Of a stretch of 64,000 nt of DNA, positions 38,199 through 48,936 are shown piece after piece. Position numbers and translations under genes: made by a program. Within the stretch, counting starts at the first letter, position 1; each line of letters begins with the position of its first letter. The stretch lies in assembly GCA_023634235.1 (NCBI GenBank), contig JAMKCF010000004.1:5869202-5933201 (forward strand). Direction: 5' to 3'. Source of the DNA: Pisaster brevispinus (taxonomy: Eukaryota > Echinodermata > Asteroidea > Forcipulatida > Asteriidae). The notes beneath the pieces were generated by a model. It saw only the letters and a list, made by a program, of their open reading frames with translations. It had not been told where the DNA came from and made no database searches.

Positions 38199-38754
38199 TC
38201 GGAGACATGGCCGTGATCGTTCATGGACGTCATTTAGAAAAATGGGGTCGGGAAAAATTGGTATTTTACCTTGGGATGATGATTTCGCGGGCATTTTGTT
38301 TCTTTCCTGACTTTAAGACGTTTTCATCATTCAGTGGGTGGAGGATGGCTGGTATGTTGATAACTCAAGTTGGCTGGATGCTCATATAAACACCAAATCT
38401 ACGGAATGGATTTTGTTTGATACAATTGTGTTTTTATTGGTTTGAACTTAAACTTTGATTTTTATTTCTAACTATTTAGCCGATGATTTAAGGGGAACTT
38501 TGCTACTAACCACAACTCGTGTAGGAACTTACAAAGTGATTGGACATTATTTATTTGATGTCAATCTGTTATGGGGGGAAAAGGGAATTAGTTATTTTGT
38601 TTGCCCTAAAACTGTCACAAGAACTTCACTATATAATGAGAATAGTGTAAAATGTGAAGCTATGTTTTAATTATTAGACCCTATAGGTTTTACAAAGTGA
38701 AGGGGCGCATAATGCAGCCAAGCATGTTAGAATGACTGGGGCAAGCCCCTTAGT

Positions 38755-38910
38755 CTCTGTCTTTAATAGGTGTCTTGGGCTCTTTTACGTGCCTCAAACA
38801 ACACACATAAGTTACAGCGAAAGCGTTCCAGGGCAAAGGAAGTGTGGATTTAAAAGTCTTGCTTAAGGACACAATTGTCATGACCGGGAACTGAACCCAT
38901 GCACGCTTTG
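38755..38910 (-). mobile_element. tRNA-derived SINE, degraded
   Basis: The minus strand reads a B-box-like GTTCAGTTCCCGGTCATGAC, then TTGTGTCCTTAAGC, as in the copy at 44.0 kb. The A-box end is not clear. Confidence 0.5.
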
Positions 38911-39009
38911 ACAACCCCAAAACAAACGAGTTTCTGGCACTGTAGGTAGCTGTGATAAGTGCATAAGAAAAGTTAGCCGTTCGCAAGTTGACCTATGTAT
39001 AGTTGTATC

Positions 39010-41230
39010 ACTCTCTAAAAACTTCCGTGTCAGAAGCGATCTGGGTCCCGAGCCATTTCTGAGTCAACATGACCTGGAATCTTTGCAAAATGACACAGAT
39101 ACATGGGTCAAACCTACGCCGAATCCGAGTTATCCAGGAGTGGGTTAGGCTGACCCGGAACCTGGATTATTCTGTTCCGGGTCAGCTTGATCCAGGAGTG
39201 GGTTAGGCTGACCCGGAACCTGGATTATTCTGTTCCGGGTCAGCTTGATCCAGGAGTGGGTCAGGCTGACCCGGAACCTGGATTATTCTGTTCTGGGTCA
39301 GCTTGATCCAGGAGTGGGTCAGGCTGACCCGGAACCTGGATTATTCTGTTCCGGGTCAGCTTGATCCAGGAGTGGGTCAGGCTGACCCGGAACCTGGATT
39401 ATTCTGTTCCGGGTCAGCTTGATCCAGGAGTGGGTTAGGCTGACCCGGAACCTGGATTATTCTGTTCCGGGTCAGCTTGATCCAGGAGTGGGTTAGGCTG
39501 ACCCGGAACCTGGATTATTCTGTTCCGGGTCAGCTTGATCCAGGAGTGGGTTAGGCTGACCCGGAACCTGGATTATTCTGTTCCGGGTCAGCTTGATCCA
39601 GGAGTGGGTTAGGCTGACCCGGAACCTGGATTATTCTGTTCCGGGTCAGCTTGATCCAGAAGTGGGTTAGGCTGACCCGGAACCTGGATTATTCTGTTCC
39701 GGGTCAGCTTGATCCAGAAGTGGGTTAGGCTGACCCGGAACCTGGATTATTCTGTTCCGGGTCAGCTTGATCCAGAAGTGGGTTAGGCTGACCCGGAACC
39801 TGGATTATTCTGTTCCTGGTCAGCTTGATCCAGGAGTGGGTTAGGCTGACCCGGAACCTGGATTATTCTGTTCCGGGTCAGCCTGATCCAGAAGTGAGTT
39901 AGGCTGACCCGGAACCTGGATTATTCTGTTCCGGGTCATTCTGATCCAGAAGTGAGTTAGGCTGACCTGGAACCTGGATTATTCTGTTCCAGGTCAGCCT
40001 GATGCAGAAGTGGGTTAGGCTGACCCGGAACCTGGATTATAGTTCACTTAGGAAGCCACTAGTTAGTTAAAGAAATAGTTCAGTACAGAGGGATCAAAGA
40101 GCTCCATCCTCCATTTTTACGACACATCGTAGATGGTCCTCCAATATCTGATTTGAACTATAAACGAAAGTAACAAGGACATGCTGCCCCTTTGATCAAA
40201 ATCACATCGATTCCCAAAGACTAAATTATCGGTTCGAAAATGCGGCTTTATTACTGTACGAACTCTTAAATCACTTACGCTTTTGTATTTGAAAGAAAAT
40301 CTCTCAAAATAGAGAGGGAAAAAACCCAATTCTTATCAGTTCCGGAAACATAAATCCAAATCCAATGATAAAATTCATGTCATGTCGACGTTATCAGATG
40401 AACAAACAATGTTTTATCCGTCTACGCAGAATTCGAACGGAATACAGGAAATATATGCCACTTAAAAACAAAAGTGACGAAAGGTTCACAACTAACTAGG
40501 GCATACCATAATTTGTACCCTCTTATTAAATAATACAGGCGTCCTATGGGAAAAATGCCGGGCAAGGAGCTGTACAAATTTACGGTTAAGACTCGGGCAT
40601 GCCTTGACATTATGAAGGGTGAGCTGATACCAAATAACCCCATCAGGGCATGGCTGGCTGTTTATCATTCTGGCTCGTCGTTGTCACTTTATGTTCACTG
40701 GATCTTTTTTCCTCTCCTTCTCGCCCGGACTGAAATACTGCAGAACGTGCCGTTTTAAACGGCCGGTGGGATTGCTGTGATTATCGGCAAATTACCACCA
40801 GAGGAATTTCAAAGCATGCAGACTTGGGGGGAAAAAAAAAAAAAATCATATTTTTTTTGTTAGTGTGTCAGAAATTCTTCTGGAATTCGTTTGACTGTGG
40901 GGCATTACATACCGTCTTCTGTTGGGTGCGTTTTGCAGGTCATAATCAGACTTACCTGAATAAGATGTTCATCTGACTTTCGCTCTATGAATCTCCCGGG
41001 TCAGTATCGACCCGGATTCCTGGTCCTAGGGTGGCCTGACCCATGTCTGGTTCAGGCTGACACGGAGGGTGGTTAATAATGCTATGATTTTTTAACTAGG
41101 ATTATGCGTCAGTTTTACCCATTTCTGGGTCACACTGACCTATAAATGGGTCGTACTGACCCCCAAAATTGGTCAGGCCCCACGAGACGCGGATACTGTT
41201 CAATTCTGACACGGAAGTTGTTAGAGTTTA
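39010..41230. mobile_element. TIR-bounded non-autonomous element carrying a minisatellite core
   Basis: The left end 39010-39035 contains AACTTCCGTGTCAGAA and the right end 41204-41230 contains its exact inverse TTCTGACACGGAAGTT. The match extends outward with one mismatch to CTCTAA/TTAGAG. Both subterminal regions are rich in GGGTCA and TGACCC words. The core is the 58-bp array, and 40041-40980 is an unrelated-looking filler. No transposase is present and no target duplication was identified. Confidence 0.65.
39132..40040. repeat. 58-bp minisatellite, about 15.7 copies, hairpin unit
   Basis: The block GGCTGACCCGGAACC begins at 39148 and at every 58 bases up to 40018, sixteen times with no indel (one copy has a T substitution). 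Each unit contains GCTGACCCGGAAC, a 12-base loop and GTTCCGGGTCAGC, and also CCTGGAT with ATCCAGG. Substitutions such as GGGTTA/GGGTCA and CCAGG/CCAGA distinguish sub-blocks. The last three copies are the most diverged. Confidence 0.97.
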
Positions 41231-41384
41231 TAGTGCCAAGGGGGTGTTGAAAGGTTCTCCGTTGTTTGTTTCGAGAAATTAACATGTAGGCCTAATCTCT
41301 TCTGAAAATTTACATTGCACATGAATATTATTTTTTTAGTTTTACCCTTACATCATGTGTGATAAGCACTGCATAGTCAGTGCT

Positions 41385-41505
41385 TTCCCGGAGTCCTGCT
41401 GGGAAAGAAAAAATAAATCCACGGGTACACTCTTGGGTGGATTCGCACCCACGGCCCCAGCATTCTAGAGCAGATATCTTAACCACTAGCTAGGAAAGCT
41501 TGATA
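41385..41505 (-). mobile_element. tRNA-like SINE, minus-strand copy of the 45.9-kb family
   Basis: The reverse complement contains TAGTGGTTAAGATATCTGC, CTAGAATGCTGGGGCC and GTGGGTGCGAATCCACC, then CCCAGCAGGACTCC, matching 45915-46015. Confidence 0.65.
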
Positions 41506-41574
41506 TGATCTGTACCAGAGCTGCTAACTCTCTCTTTCCAAGTTGTGCTAAACTTGAAGGGTATCAAATACGGT

Positions 41575-41700
41575 GATATTTTACACCATTTTAACGTGAG
41601 GGTAGAGACTTGAAATTGTTTTTTTCCATTTTTCATGAGGACTCTATCCATTTGAAAATGAGTGTATCATAAAACTGAATTTGACCTTAGAGCCCATCTT
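41575..41700 (-). repeat. Dispersed repeat copy 3 of the 20.06-kb family
   Basis: ATTTTACACCATTTTAACGTGAGG, TTCATGAGGACTC and AACTGAATTTGACCTT are the reverse complement of the family start and body. Confidence 0.7.
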
Positions 41701-42544
41701 GTCAAAACTTCTCACCAATATTGCACATGTATCTCGAATGTCTCTTGACTTAACACTGCTGTGAGACATTGTACGCAAACCTAATCCGCCAACATGACTA
41801 ATCCATTCCTTTAAAGAAAGTATTTAGACAGATGGCATGAACTTTATAATGTGCCCTAATTAAATGCACACATATGGCGGGGGCCAGGTGCGTAAGTACA
41901 GTTGCGCAGTTCTGTCTAATCCCTGGGTAATGAGTTCATTTAGGTGTCACACCAAATGCCTTTTATGTAAATACTCAGGCATGTACACGATGACGACCCT
42001 TGACTTTTCTGTTGTTCTGTTGTAAATTGTTTTAAATGATTTGACCATATTGTGTTTATTGAGAAGGGTTTTTAGAGAGAGATGAGGTAAGGGGGTTGTC
42101 ATGACGTGCCCTTCTCCAAAAACAGACATTTAGTCACTCTTTAAATATTGCACAAACCTTTTGTGGAACTATTTAAAGATGCATCATCGCGAACTAGTAT
42201 TTTGGCTGATTATTACCTTATTGCAAGCATGGTGTTGTGCTTGTAGCTACTACTATACTTGTGCTCAAGAAAATGAATGGGTTAGACACTTCACAGAGGC
42301 AATTAAGGCAATCGCATCTATGCCCCTATCATTGTCTTTGTGCCTTTTTTAATGTTACAGTAGAAATCTGTGTTTTTTCCCCCAAAAGTGCCCTTTAAGG
42401 TAAAACTACCTAGCCCTAACGAGTATCAGTCTTGTCATAGTTTACTTCGCATCTGAGTTTGATAAATATATATTACTAATTGTCTAACTTATCTTCAGAT
42501 GAATCTGCTTTGTGAACATCAGCTCATCGGAGTTTGCCCAGAGT

Positions 42545-42905
42545 TTTTCAGTGACAAGCCAGCAGGACCAGCTTGCCATTTGCACTAGTCTGCCAGCTGT
42601 TTCACTGGTCACTATATCACGCAGGCATACTTTTCCTACTGTAGTCTTATTTCCGAATTGTTTGTCTTTTGAAAAAAATTGGATAAACATTTTTGATTAA
42701 TATATAGCATGAGTCGTCTATTGTTTAAATAAAGCCTACATTGTGTAATTTTACATGCATGTAGCAAAGGTCAGCACTTGTATAATTGCACTCGATGTTC
42801 CTCCTTTTTTTCCCAAGAACCGAACATCAGGCCACGTTATAAAGCGATGCTTTTCGACACTGAACAAGCCATCCGGACCACTTGGAGAGAATTTTGACTG
42901 GTTCA
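42545..42905. repeat. Dispersed repeat, copy 2 of the 6.71-kb family
   Basis: It shares AAGCCAGCAGGACCAG, GATGCTTTTC, GCCATCCGGACCACTTGGAG and GAATTTTGACTG in order with 6710-6865, with extra sequence in between. Confidence 0.5.
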
Positions 42906-43201
42906 TGGGTGCCCATAAGGTGCACATGTTGAACATGCAGGATTAGTTGGTTGGTCGCTTGCCTGCATAGTCCCCATCAAATAATATCATCCGGGAAGAT
43001 TTGCTGCATCTCATAACCTTAGAGTCAATGTGACATCTCTAATGGGGTGTAATACGCTACATGTCATTCACATAGCAATTAAGCTCCGGCGCTCGGGGAG
43101 ACTAGGCCGTGCACCTTTTGGAGAAGACACGTGGACCTTGAATGATGCAGGGTTTTACATCTCACAGACTGGAGGTTCATGCAGGCCTGATTAATACTTC
43201 A

Positions 43202-43330
43202 CGGGGGCAGTTGCCTCCATGCCCCGGCCATTGCCTTGGTGCCCCTTGAAAAATTCCCCCTTAGAAAGTTTTAATTCTCCTCATAAGAGGTGCTCTTTGC
43301 TTACGAAAAACTGCCTTGCCCTTTTAAAGG
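43202..43330 (-). repeat. Dispersed repeat, inverted copy of 34.69 kb
   Basis: CATTGCCTTGGTGCCCCTTG and the following CTCCTCATAAGAGGTGCTC and CTTGCCCTTTTAAAGG blocks match 34688-34805 in reverse. Confidence 0.6.
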
Positions 43331-43334
43331 CGAG

Positions 43335-43520
43335 ATATCAGAGCACAACTCAACAGATCTGTTTTAAGCAGAAGCTATTGCTTAAAAATTTGCTGCTAAG
43401 CAAAAACGTTCAGGATACCAGTCACTTTCTGGTAGGTGTAATATTATTGTATTTTGGCTGGTAACCTTATTCTATAGTAAGCATAATATTTGTGTTGCTT
43501 CGCTACTTTTTGTGCTTGTA
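43335..43520. mobile_element. GGGCCC-type MITE, ends eroded
   Basis: TTTTAAGCAGAAGC, TGCTGCTAAGCAAAAA, AGGATACCAGTCAC, TTTTGGCTGGTAACCTTATTC and GCTACTTTTTGTGCTT appear in family order. Confidence 0.7.
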
Positions 43521-44019
43521 TTTAATCTCTGTGACATTTGGCATAGACCTGTTCATGTACAATGTACACGAAGGGGGGACCGTTTTCAACTGAGGAACTA
43601 TCTTGTATATATAAAGGTACCCTTGACTGTGCTCCAGTCATCGCCAGTCTCTGATGAAAGATTGCCAGTTGGTATTTTCCCACAGCCATCACTTATTCTA
43701 AGAAACCCAGTCTTAATAACGAATCTATTTTATCATCACCACGCAAAGCCTCAAATTAGGGAGACTTGTGGGGCATTAGGTGACAGCACACAATCAGGTA
43801 TTAATAGCAACACGCAGTTCTCACAAAGCATTTTATTAAGACTGAGGGCGTCTCAAAGTGCCCATTAGTTTTTCTACAAGGTATGCGGAGCTTTGTTCGT
43901 AATATATGACTGACTTATTTACTGGCACATGTAACAGTTTTCAAGGTGCTGTGGCGCAATCTGCAGCTAGCCATACAGAAAACACAGGGCCGAACACCTC
44001 CTAATGATAAGTGTACTGG

Positions 44020-44185
44020 GTTATTTTACCTACAGCTTTTACGTCCCACATCTCAGGGATGAAGCAATCAATGGTGAAATCATGCTTAAGGACACAAGTG
44101 CCATGACCGGGACTCAAACCCACACTCAGCTGATCAGAAACACCAGAGCTTGTTTCCAGTGCGTTTTTACCGCTCAGCCAGGATA
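44020..44185 (-). mobile_element. tRNA-Ser-like SINE
   Basis: The reverse complement reads GGCTGAGCGGTAAAAACGC (A-box region), CTCTGGTGTTTCTGATCAGC and GTGGGTTTGAGTCCCGGTCA (B-box), GGCACTTGTGTCCTTAAGC, then TGGGACGTAAAAGCTGTAGG. It matches the copies at 58.2 and 63.9 kb. Confidence 0.85.
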
Positions 44186-44468
44186 CGTAAACGCATCGTT
44201 CTCGGAAATGTTCGCAAGCTCCGAACAACATAAACAATGGTTATAATACCTGGTATCTCCGCTGCCACCCTGGATGCGCAACCTCTTGACCCTTCATTCA
44301 CAGTATGCACCAAATTTAATTTGTTCTGGTTTCTTTGGCATTTGTTTCTTGGAACCAATAGGAGGCTTTGGGAGGCAGTAGACTTAATACCGGATAAACC
44401 CGTTTTCTCAGAACCTTTTCTCCTGTTGATCGTGTTATTCTCTGATCAATGATGGTCTTCCGGTGCAA

Positions 44469-44589
44469 GCCCGGTTCATACTTCCTGCGAATGCGAAGCG
44501 AATTTTGGTGACGCAATAATCGGTACGCGCTGCCCTTCCAATTGTGACGCAAGAAAATTCGCTTCGCCCGTAGCCTTCGCAGGGTTCAG
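44469..44589. mobile_element. Foldback MITE with GCGAAGCGAATTTT arms
   Basis: CCTGCGAATGCGAAGCGAATTTT and TGACGC on the left mirror GCGTCAC, AAAATTCGCTTCGC and CCTTCGCAGG reading towards the right end at 44589. Confidence 0.85.
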
Positions 44590-44765
44590 TTTCACAAACT
44601 TGCTGATAATATTGCCCGGCATTTTAATTTAGCAGGGCACCAATTGCAACAACGGCATCGCGTTGCAGCCGGTAACCTGTTTCGTCTAAGCAAGGTTTTT
44701 TTCTGTGCTAATTAAGTTTGTTTTTGCTAATGGCTGAAGGTTTCATGGAATAGCGCAAGTCTCAT
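44590..44765. mobile_element. GGGCCC-type MITE, diverged
   Basis: GCTGATAATATTGCCCGGC, AGCAGGGCACCAATTGCAAC, CCGGTAACCTG, CTAAGCAAGG and TTTCATGGAAT follow the family order loosely. Confidence 0.4.
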
Positions 44766-45334
44766 GCAACGTACAAGTACATATCATAGTCATGTCAATG
44801 GCCTTTTGGGTGCAAGCTATTTTTGTAATGGAAAGTTGCTCTGTTAATGTGTTTTAACAACTCTAAAGTTCGTGACCAATTTAGCAGCTGCAGATGCGGC
44901 TGTGGCTACGGCTGCAGCTGCTAATTGATTGTCACATGATCAAGCGTTGAAGCATAGGATGTCCTTAGCAACACTCTAAGCAACAGCCGCAGCCGCCAAT
45001 TTGGAAAGGACCTAAGACCAGCATGGTACGATTCGTATTGATTGGCACTTGTCAGCAGCTAATGATGATGAGGAAAAATAATGATGCAAATTGGGAAGTG
45101 GAAGTTGATGGCCGATGGGACAGATGATGACCATGTTGATGACACCCTGACACTGACACTGGCGACGATGATGAGACAAACGGTTTCTGTAGACAACTAT
45201 TAATTATTCCATCAGGTGCACAGGCATGATGATGTTACAAAGTACATTTTTCTACAATTATGATTGACAGAAACTAGACAGAGTACCTTCTCCTTAGTAA
45301 ATACATTTTTCAAAAAATCTTATCTCTTCCCCAG

Positions 45335-45555
45335 CTTCAAGACCAGCTAACTCTATCATAATGGGAGACTTAAATACCTATGTGGACTATCCTTGGCCGC
45401 TAGAGGGCCTCCTATATGGCTACTTTTCAACGAGCAACAAATGCCCGAAGTACGCAGCCCAGAAAAACCCCACCATAGAGGCGGAGCTTGTGTCTTACTT
45501 GGATGCCTGGGCTGAGGTAAACCCAAACAAAAACGGGTTTACATTTAGTAATATG
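45335..45555 (+). CDS. Exon 4 of EEP-family gene: GDLN catalytic motif
   Basis: This exon encodes the rest of codon 182 and residues 183-255. The acceptor is TCTTCCCCAG and the donor ATG-GTAAGT. NSIIMGDLNTYVDYPWPLEGLL (187-208) carries D193 and N195, the paired catalytic Asp and Asn of EEP enzymes. The GLL element and the later YLDAWAEV (245-252) resemble the helix in which the product strand is discussed across the family. NGFTFSNM (248-255) is the G-x-TF stretch that normally precedes the R-x-D motif supplied by exon 5. The phase (1+2) matches exon 3, giving RASRPANSIIMGDLN without interruption. The preceding intron is 13.5 kb and repeat-rich. An ATG at 45361 inside the exon is Met191, not a start. 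Confidence 0.94.
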
Positions 45556-45907
45556 GTAAGTTTGGTTTGGAGTTGCGGCACTATGCAATCTCTTCTCTTC
45601 ACACTTTCAATAACAGTCGTCACCAGACTAAAACGTTGACTTCTGAAACATGTCTGGAGTCCAGAGTCTTATGGATGAGGTCTGAGTCACAAGTCATGAA
45701 GTTCATGCCTGAGTCTTGAATCATGACGAATCCGACCTTTTCTGCAGAATGAAGATTTACAATAAAGAGCTTTCGCCGCCACCTTCAGAGACAGAGCACA
45801 CAGCGAAAGTAATAATAATGTAACAATAACCATTTCAGAACTGCTTTGGGCATGGAGAATACTCTTTTTTCCCGTAATTCCCCATTTGCAAACTCGCCCC
45901 TCATCAC

Positions 45908-46020
45908 CGGGCACGCTTCGATGGTCTAGCGGTATAAGACACCTGCTCTAGAATGCTGGGGGTCCCCGTGGGTTCGAATCTCACCTGAGTAGCCTGTGCA
46001 TTTTTTCCCCCGCAGGATTC
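45908..46020 (+). mobile_element. tRNA-derived SINE
   Basis: GATGGTCTAGCGGTATAAGAC (A-box-like), then CTGCTCTAGAATGCTGGGGG and GTGGGTTCGAATCTCACC (B-box), followed by GAGTAGCCTGTGCA and a C-rich piece. It pairs with the minus-strand copy at 41.4 kb. It is not a functional tRNA, because the arms do not fold to a standard cloverleaf. Confidence 0.7.
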
Positions 46021-47889
46021 AGAAAACATTGGCGTTAGAGTCAAATCAAAATAATCTTTATCTCCCCCGATGCAGTTACATCATCTCGGTTAAACCCGTG
46101 AAAAGTTTTGTTTTATAATGGCGTCACAGGCAACACACATCCTGCTGTTTCCTTTTGTTACAGATGAATTTCAACAAAAATATGCCATGTGCCATCACAA
46201 AGTTCAGTTCCTTCATGTACATCGTTATATCTTAGACGGTTCAAATTCTTAATGAGCACGGAGCAAATTAATTGTGGTCCATCCCCCCCCCCCCAAATAG
46301 CACCCGACCCCACCTGAAGCTACATACCCGGCTTCTTGGCATACATGGAGTGATGCCGTACGACGATTCTTGCAAGGACTGTCCCTAAGGGTTTCTTTTG
46401 GGGTGAAACGAACAGTCTCTGAACTATTTATTGCCGTGATTAAAACTTCTTCTACGGTATTTGCTCTTTGGATTTTCAGAAGCAGTGCTATTACTTCTTT
46501 TAAGTATTCCACAGGTTCTTTCTATGAAGAGATTCCATTAAACAAAAACAACTACTGCACTCTATACAGTACGTGAATTCTCCGCATATGGGGACTCTTT
46601 CGTTGGGGGATGCTGAGCAGTTGATTAGCCCAAAATTGTACACAGTTAAAAACATGAGTACCAGTTTGTAATGCCCTGTAAAAAGTCTTCCTTTATTTTT
46701 GCTTTGTCTGTCCATTTTGTTTCCCGCCTAGCTGTGCCCGAATTGTCATCACTGTTTTGCCCGAATTCTGATGGAGGGCATTTGCCACCCCCGGGTCGTA
46801 CGCCCATGACGCCGTTGTTGAATTACACCAATCTAAAAGCAGTGCAGAATAATAAATTTTAAAAAAGGCATATGCTACAATTTGAAATCACAAACCAAGC
46901 CTTCATATTTCTCAGCTCAAATCATGAAAGTCGGCAAAATACTACTGCTGTTTTTTTAGTTGTTGCTCATAATCCGATTTTGGCTCAGCCAATTTATGTG
47001 TGCTAAGCATTGAATTGGTCACCGGCCACAGACATTGGCCAGTGTCTTCCCTTTAAATTCATAAATGGATTCATTGTAAAATGAGCTAGTCAGCTTCTTT
47101 TTAAATTGTAATTAGAGAGGGTTTTTATGCTTTGACATTCCAGAGGTGTTAAATGAAAGTTGGAGATCGTGGGCTTAATGCTATCAATGTCATTGTGGGG
47201 CTATCAATGTCATTGCAGGAGTAAACCGACGGCCCAGTAAGTGGTGACCTGCACTTTCTCCCCGGAGTCTTCATTGCCAACCAGTATGACCAATGTTTTA
47301 ATCATTTAGCAATTCGTCATACCATACATAACTTCTAAAATGTCAACACAAATATATATATATATAGAGGCACTGAAACTAGTGTGACCTGCTTCTGTAA
47401 AAGAGGCTGCCATTTTCTTTCCAAAAGCAAGATTTGTATAATTATCAGAATTCAGTGTGAAAAGAGCTAACTGAATGCAACACTTTGGCTGGACATTTTG
47501 TTCTTTTTTTAAGTCTGGATCTTTTCTGAAGCCCGCATGGTCCAAAAGTTGATACCGAAAGTTCATACATAATGCTAATTACAGTTTACAATCCAATACA
47601 GATTTAACAGATACTAGACACATGTGTGCTATACATTTGTTGAGTAAATTGAAAATGTTGTCCGCTACAAAACAAACTAGTCTCAGATGATGATAGAAAA
47701 ACGTGTTGAATAGGATTAAAGTATTTGTATATGGCATGTTGGTAATCTGATTTTTTTTTTTAAGTTATTTTTTATTAATCAAAGAGCAATGACCATCTTT
47801 AATTATCTTCTTTTCCGCAGAGGAAGGGACGGCTACCCTTTGATGAGGTTGATGAGTTTTATGAATATTTTTTTGTTTTGATTTCAACT

Positions 47890-48120
47890 TTAGGGGATCA
47901 AGTTGGCTGAGTGGTATCTTGCCCTGCCTTTCACCTCCTCCATGGACCTCAGAACGAATCCCACCTTGATTGGGTTTTCAGTCCTTGCCTGATAACGTGG
48001 GTTTCACCCCTAGTTGGGTTTCCTTTATGTATTTTATACACAGGCATCTTCCAGCGTACGGGTAACAGAGCGTGTTGCTTTTTAAGAGTTATTTGGTTTC
48101 ATAAACAGAAGGATTTATAA
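47890..48120 (+). mobile_element. Possible SINE fragment
   Basis: GATCAAGTTGGCTGAGTGGTATC resembles an A-box and GTTTTCAGTCC a weak B-box. The downstream TGGGTTTCACCCCTAGTTGGG resembles SINE bodies in invertebrates. No second copy in this window. Confidence 0.35.
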
Positions 48121-48220
48121 ATAAATAAATAAAATTGAAATACAAAAAAGTAATATAATTTTTGGTTCTCTAATCTGAGGCAAATGAGACAGAACATCAC
48201 GCAGTTTATATGTTTTGTCT

Positions 48221-48554
48221 CAGTAACAGTGACTGTCAGTATTATGGTTATGATCTGTAACAGTGACTGGTCAGTAAAAGTGACTGGTCAGTAACAGTGA
48301 TTGGTCAGTATAGTGACTGGTCAGTAACAGTGATTGGTCAGTATAGTGACTGGTCAGTAACAGTGATTGGTCAGTAATAGTGACTGGTCAATGATAGTGA
48401 CTGGTCAGTAATAGTGACTAGTCAGTAATAGTGACTGGTCATAAACAGTCACTGATCAGTAACAGTGACTGGTCAGTTATAGGGAGTGTCATCAATAGTG
48501 ACTGGTCGGTAACAGTCTCTGGTCAGTAACAGTCACTGTAAGTAATAGTCACTA
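48221..48554. repeat. 17-bp minisatellite (GTGACTGGTCAGTAACA)
   Basis: About 19 degenerate copies. Variants include GTGATTGG and deletions giving CAGTATAGTGA. Towards the end the unit flips to AGTCACT, as the core is nearly palindromic. Confidence 0.92.
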
Positions 48555-48936
48555 CCCAGATTAACTTTATTAACCTGTTTATATGAATCAACGTGGTGAG
48601 AAGTATGAGCGGTGCAGTTTCTCTTGTAATGCTGTCTTGTGTTCTTATCCTAGCCCAGGTCGAGTCGTCTTCGTTGCAGTGCTTCAGTTCAAAATATCAC
48701 ACAGACCGATGACAACCAGGGATACTTGTGACATTGATTGAGTTTCAAACCATACTAATGTACAGTCTGTATTTGTTTGTTCCAAACAAACATAATATTA
48801 AGGAAAAACACTCACAAAAAATAAAATGTATAAATTATTGTTATTGTTTGAATTTAATAGGGATGCAAACATGGTAATAGGTAAAAGGAAAGAGAGAGAG
48901 AGAAGAAAAATGCATTTTGTTATTTTGTATTGACAG

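Larger units (their letters stand above)
31846..45334 (+). other. Intron 3 (about 13.5 kb), with minisatellite element
   Basis: Donor GTAAGT, acceptor CCCCAG. Contents include degenerate GGGGTCC-type repeats (32.8-33.7 kb), MITE copies, a diverged direct duplication at 37.26-37.75 kb, a perfect 24-bp palindrome, the 58-bp minisatellite element, and several SINE and MITE fragments from 41 to 45 kb. No coding exon is required between exons 3 and 4. Confidence 0.87.
45556..48936 (+). other. Intron 4 (about 3.4 kb)
   Basis: Donor GTAAGT, acceptor TGACAG. It holds a tRNA-like SINE near 45.9 kb, another SINE-like piece at 47.89-48.12 kb and the 17-bp minisatellite at 48.22-48.55 kb. Most of the remainder is AT-rich sequence in which I recognise nothing. 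Confidence 0.85.

Noticed and set aside
39132..40040. CRISPR-like array
   Set aside because: The 58-bp units are contiguous with no unique spacers, and the context is an animal intron.
45915..45990. Possible functional tRNA gene
   Set aside because: A- and B-box-like words are present but the arms do not pair into a cloverleaf, and a related inverted copy at 41.4 kb with shared tail marks it as a SINE.
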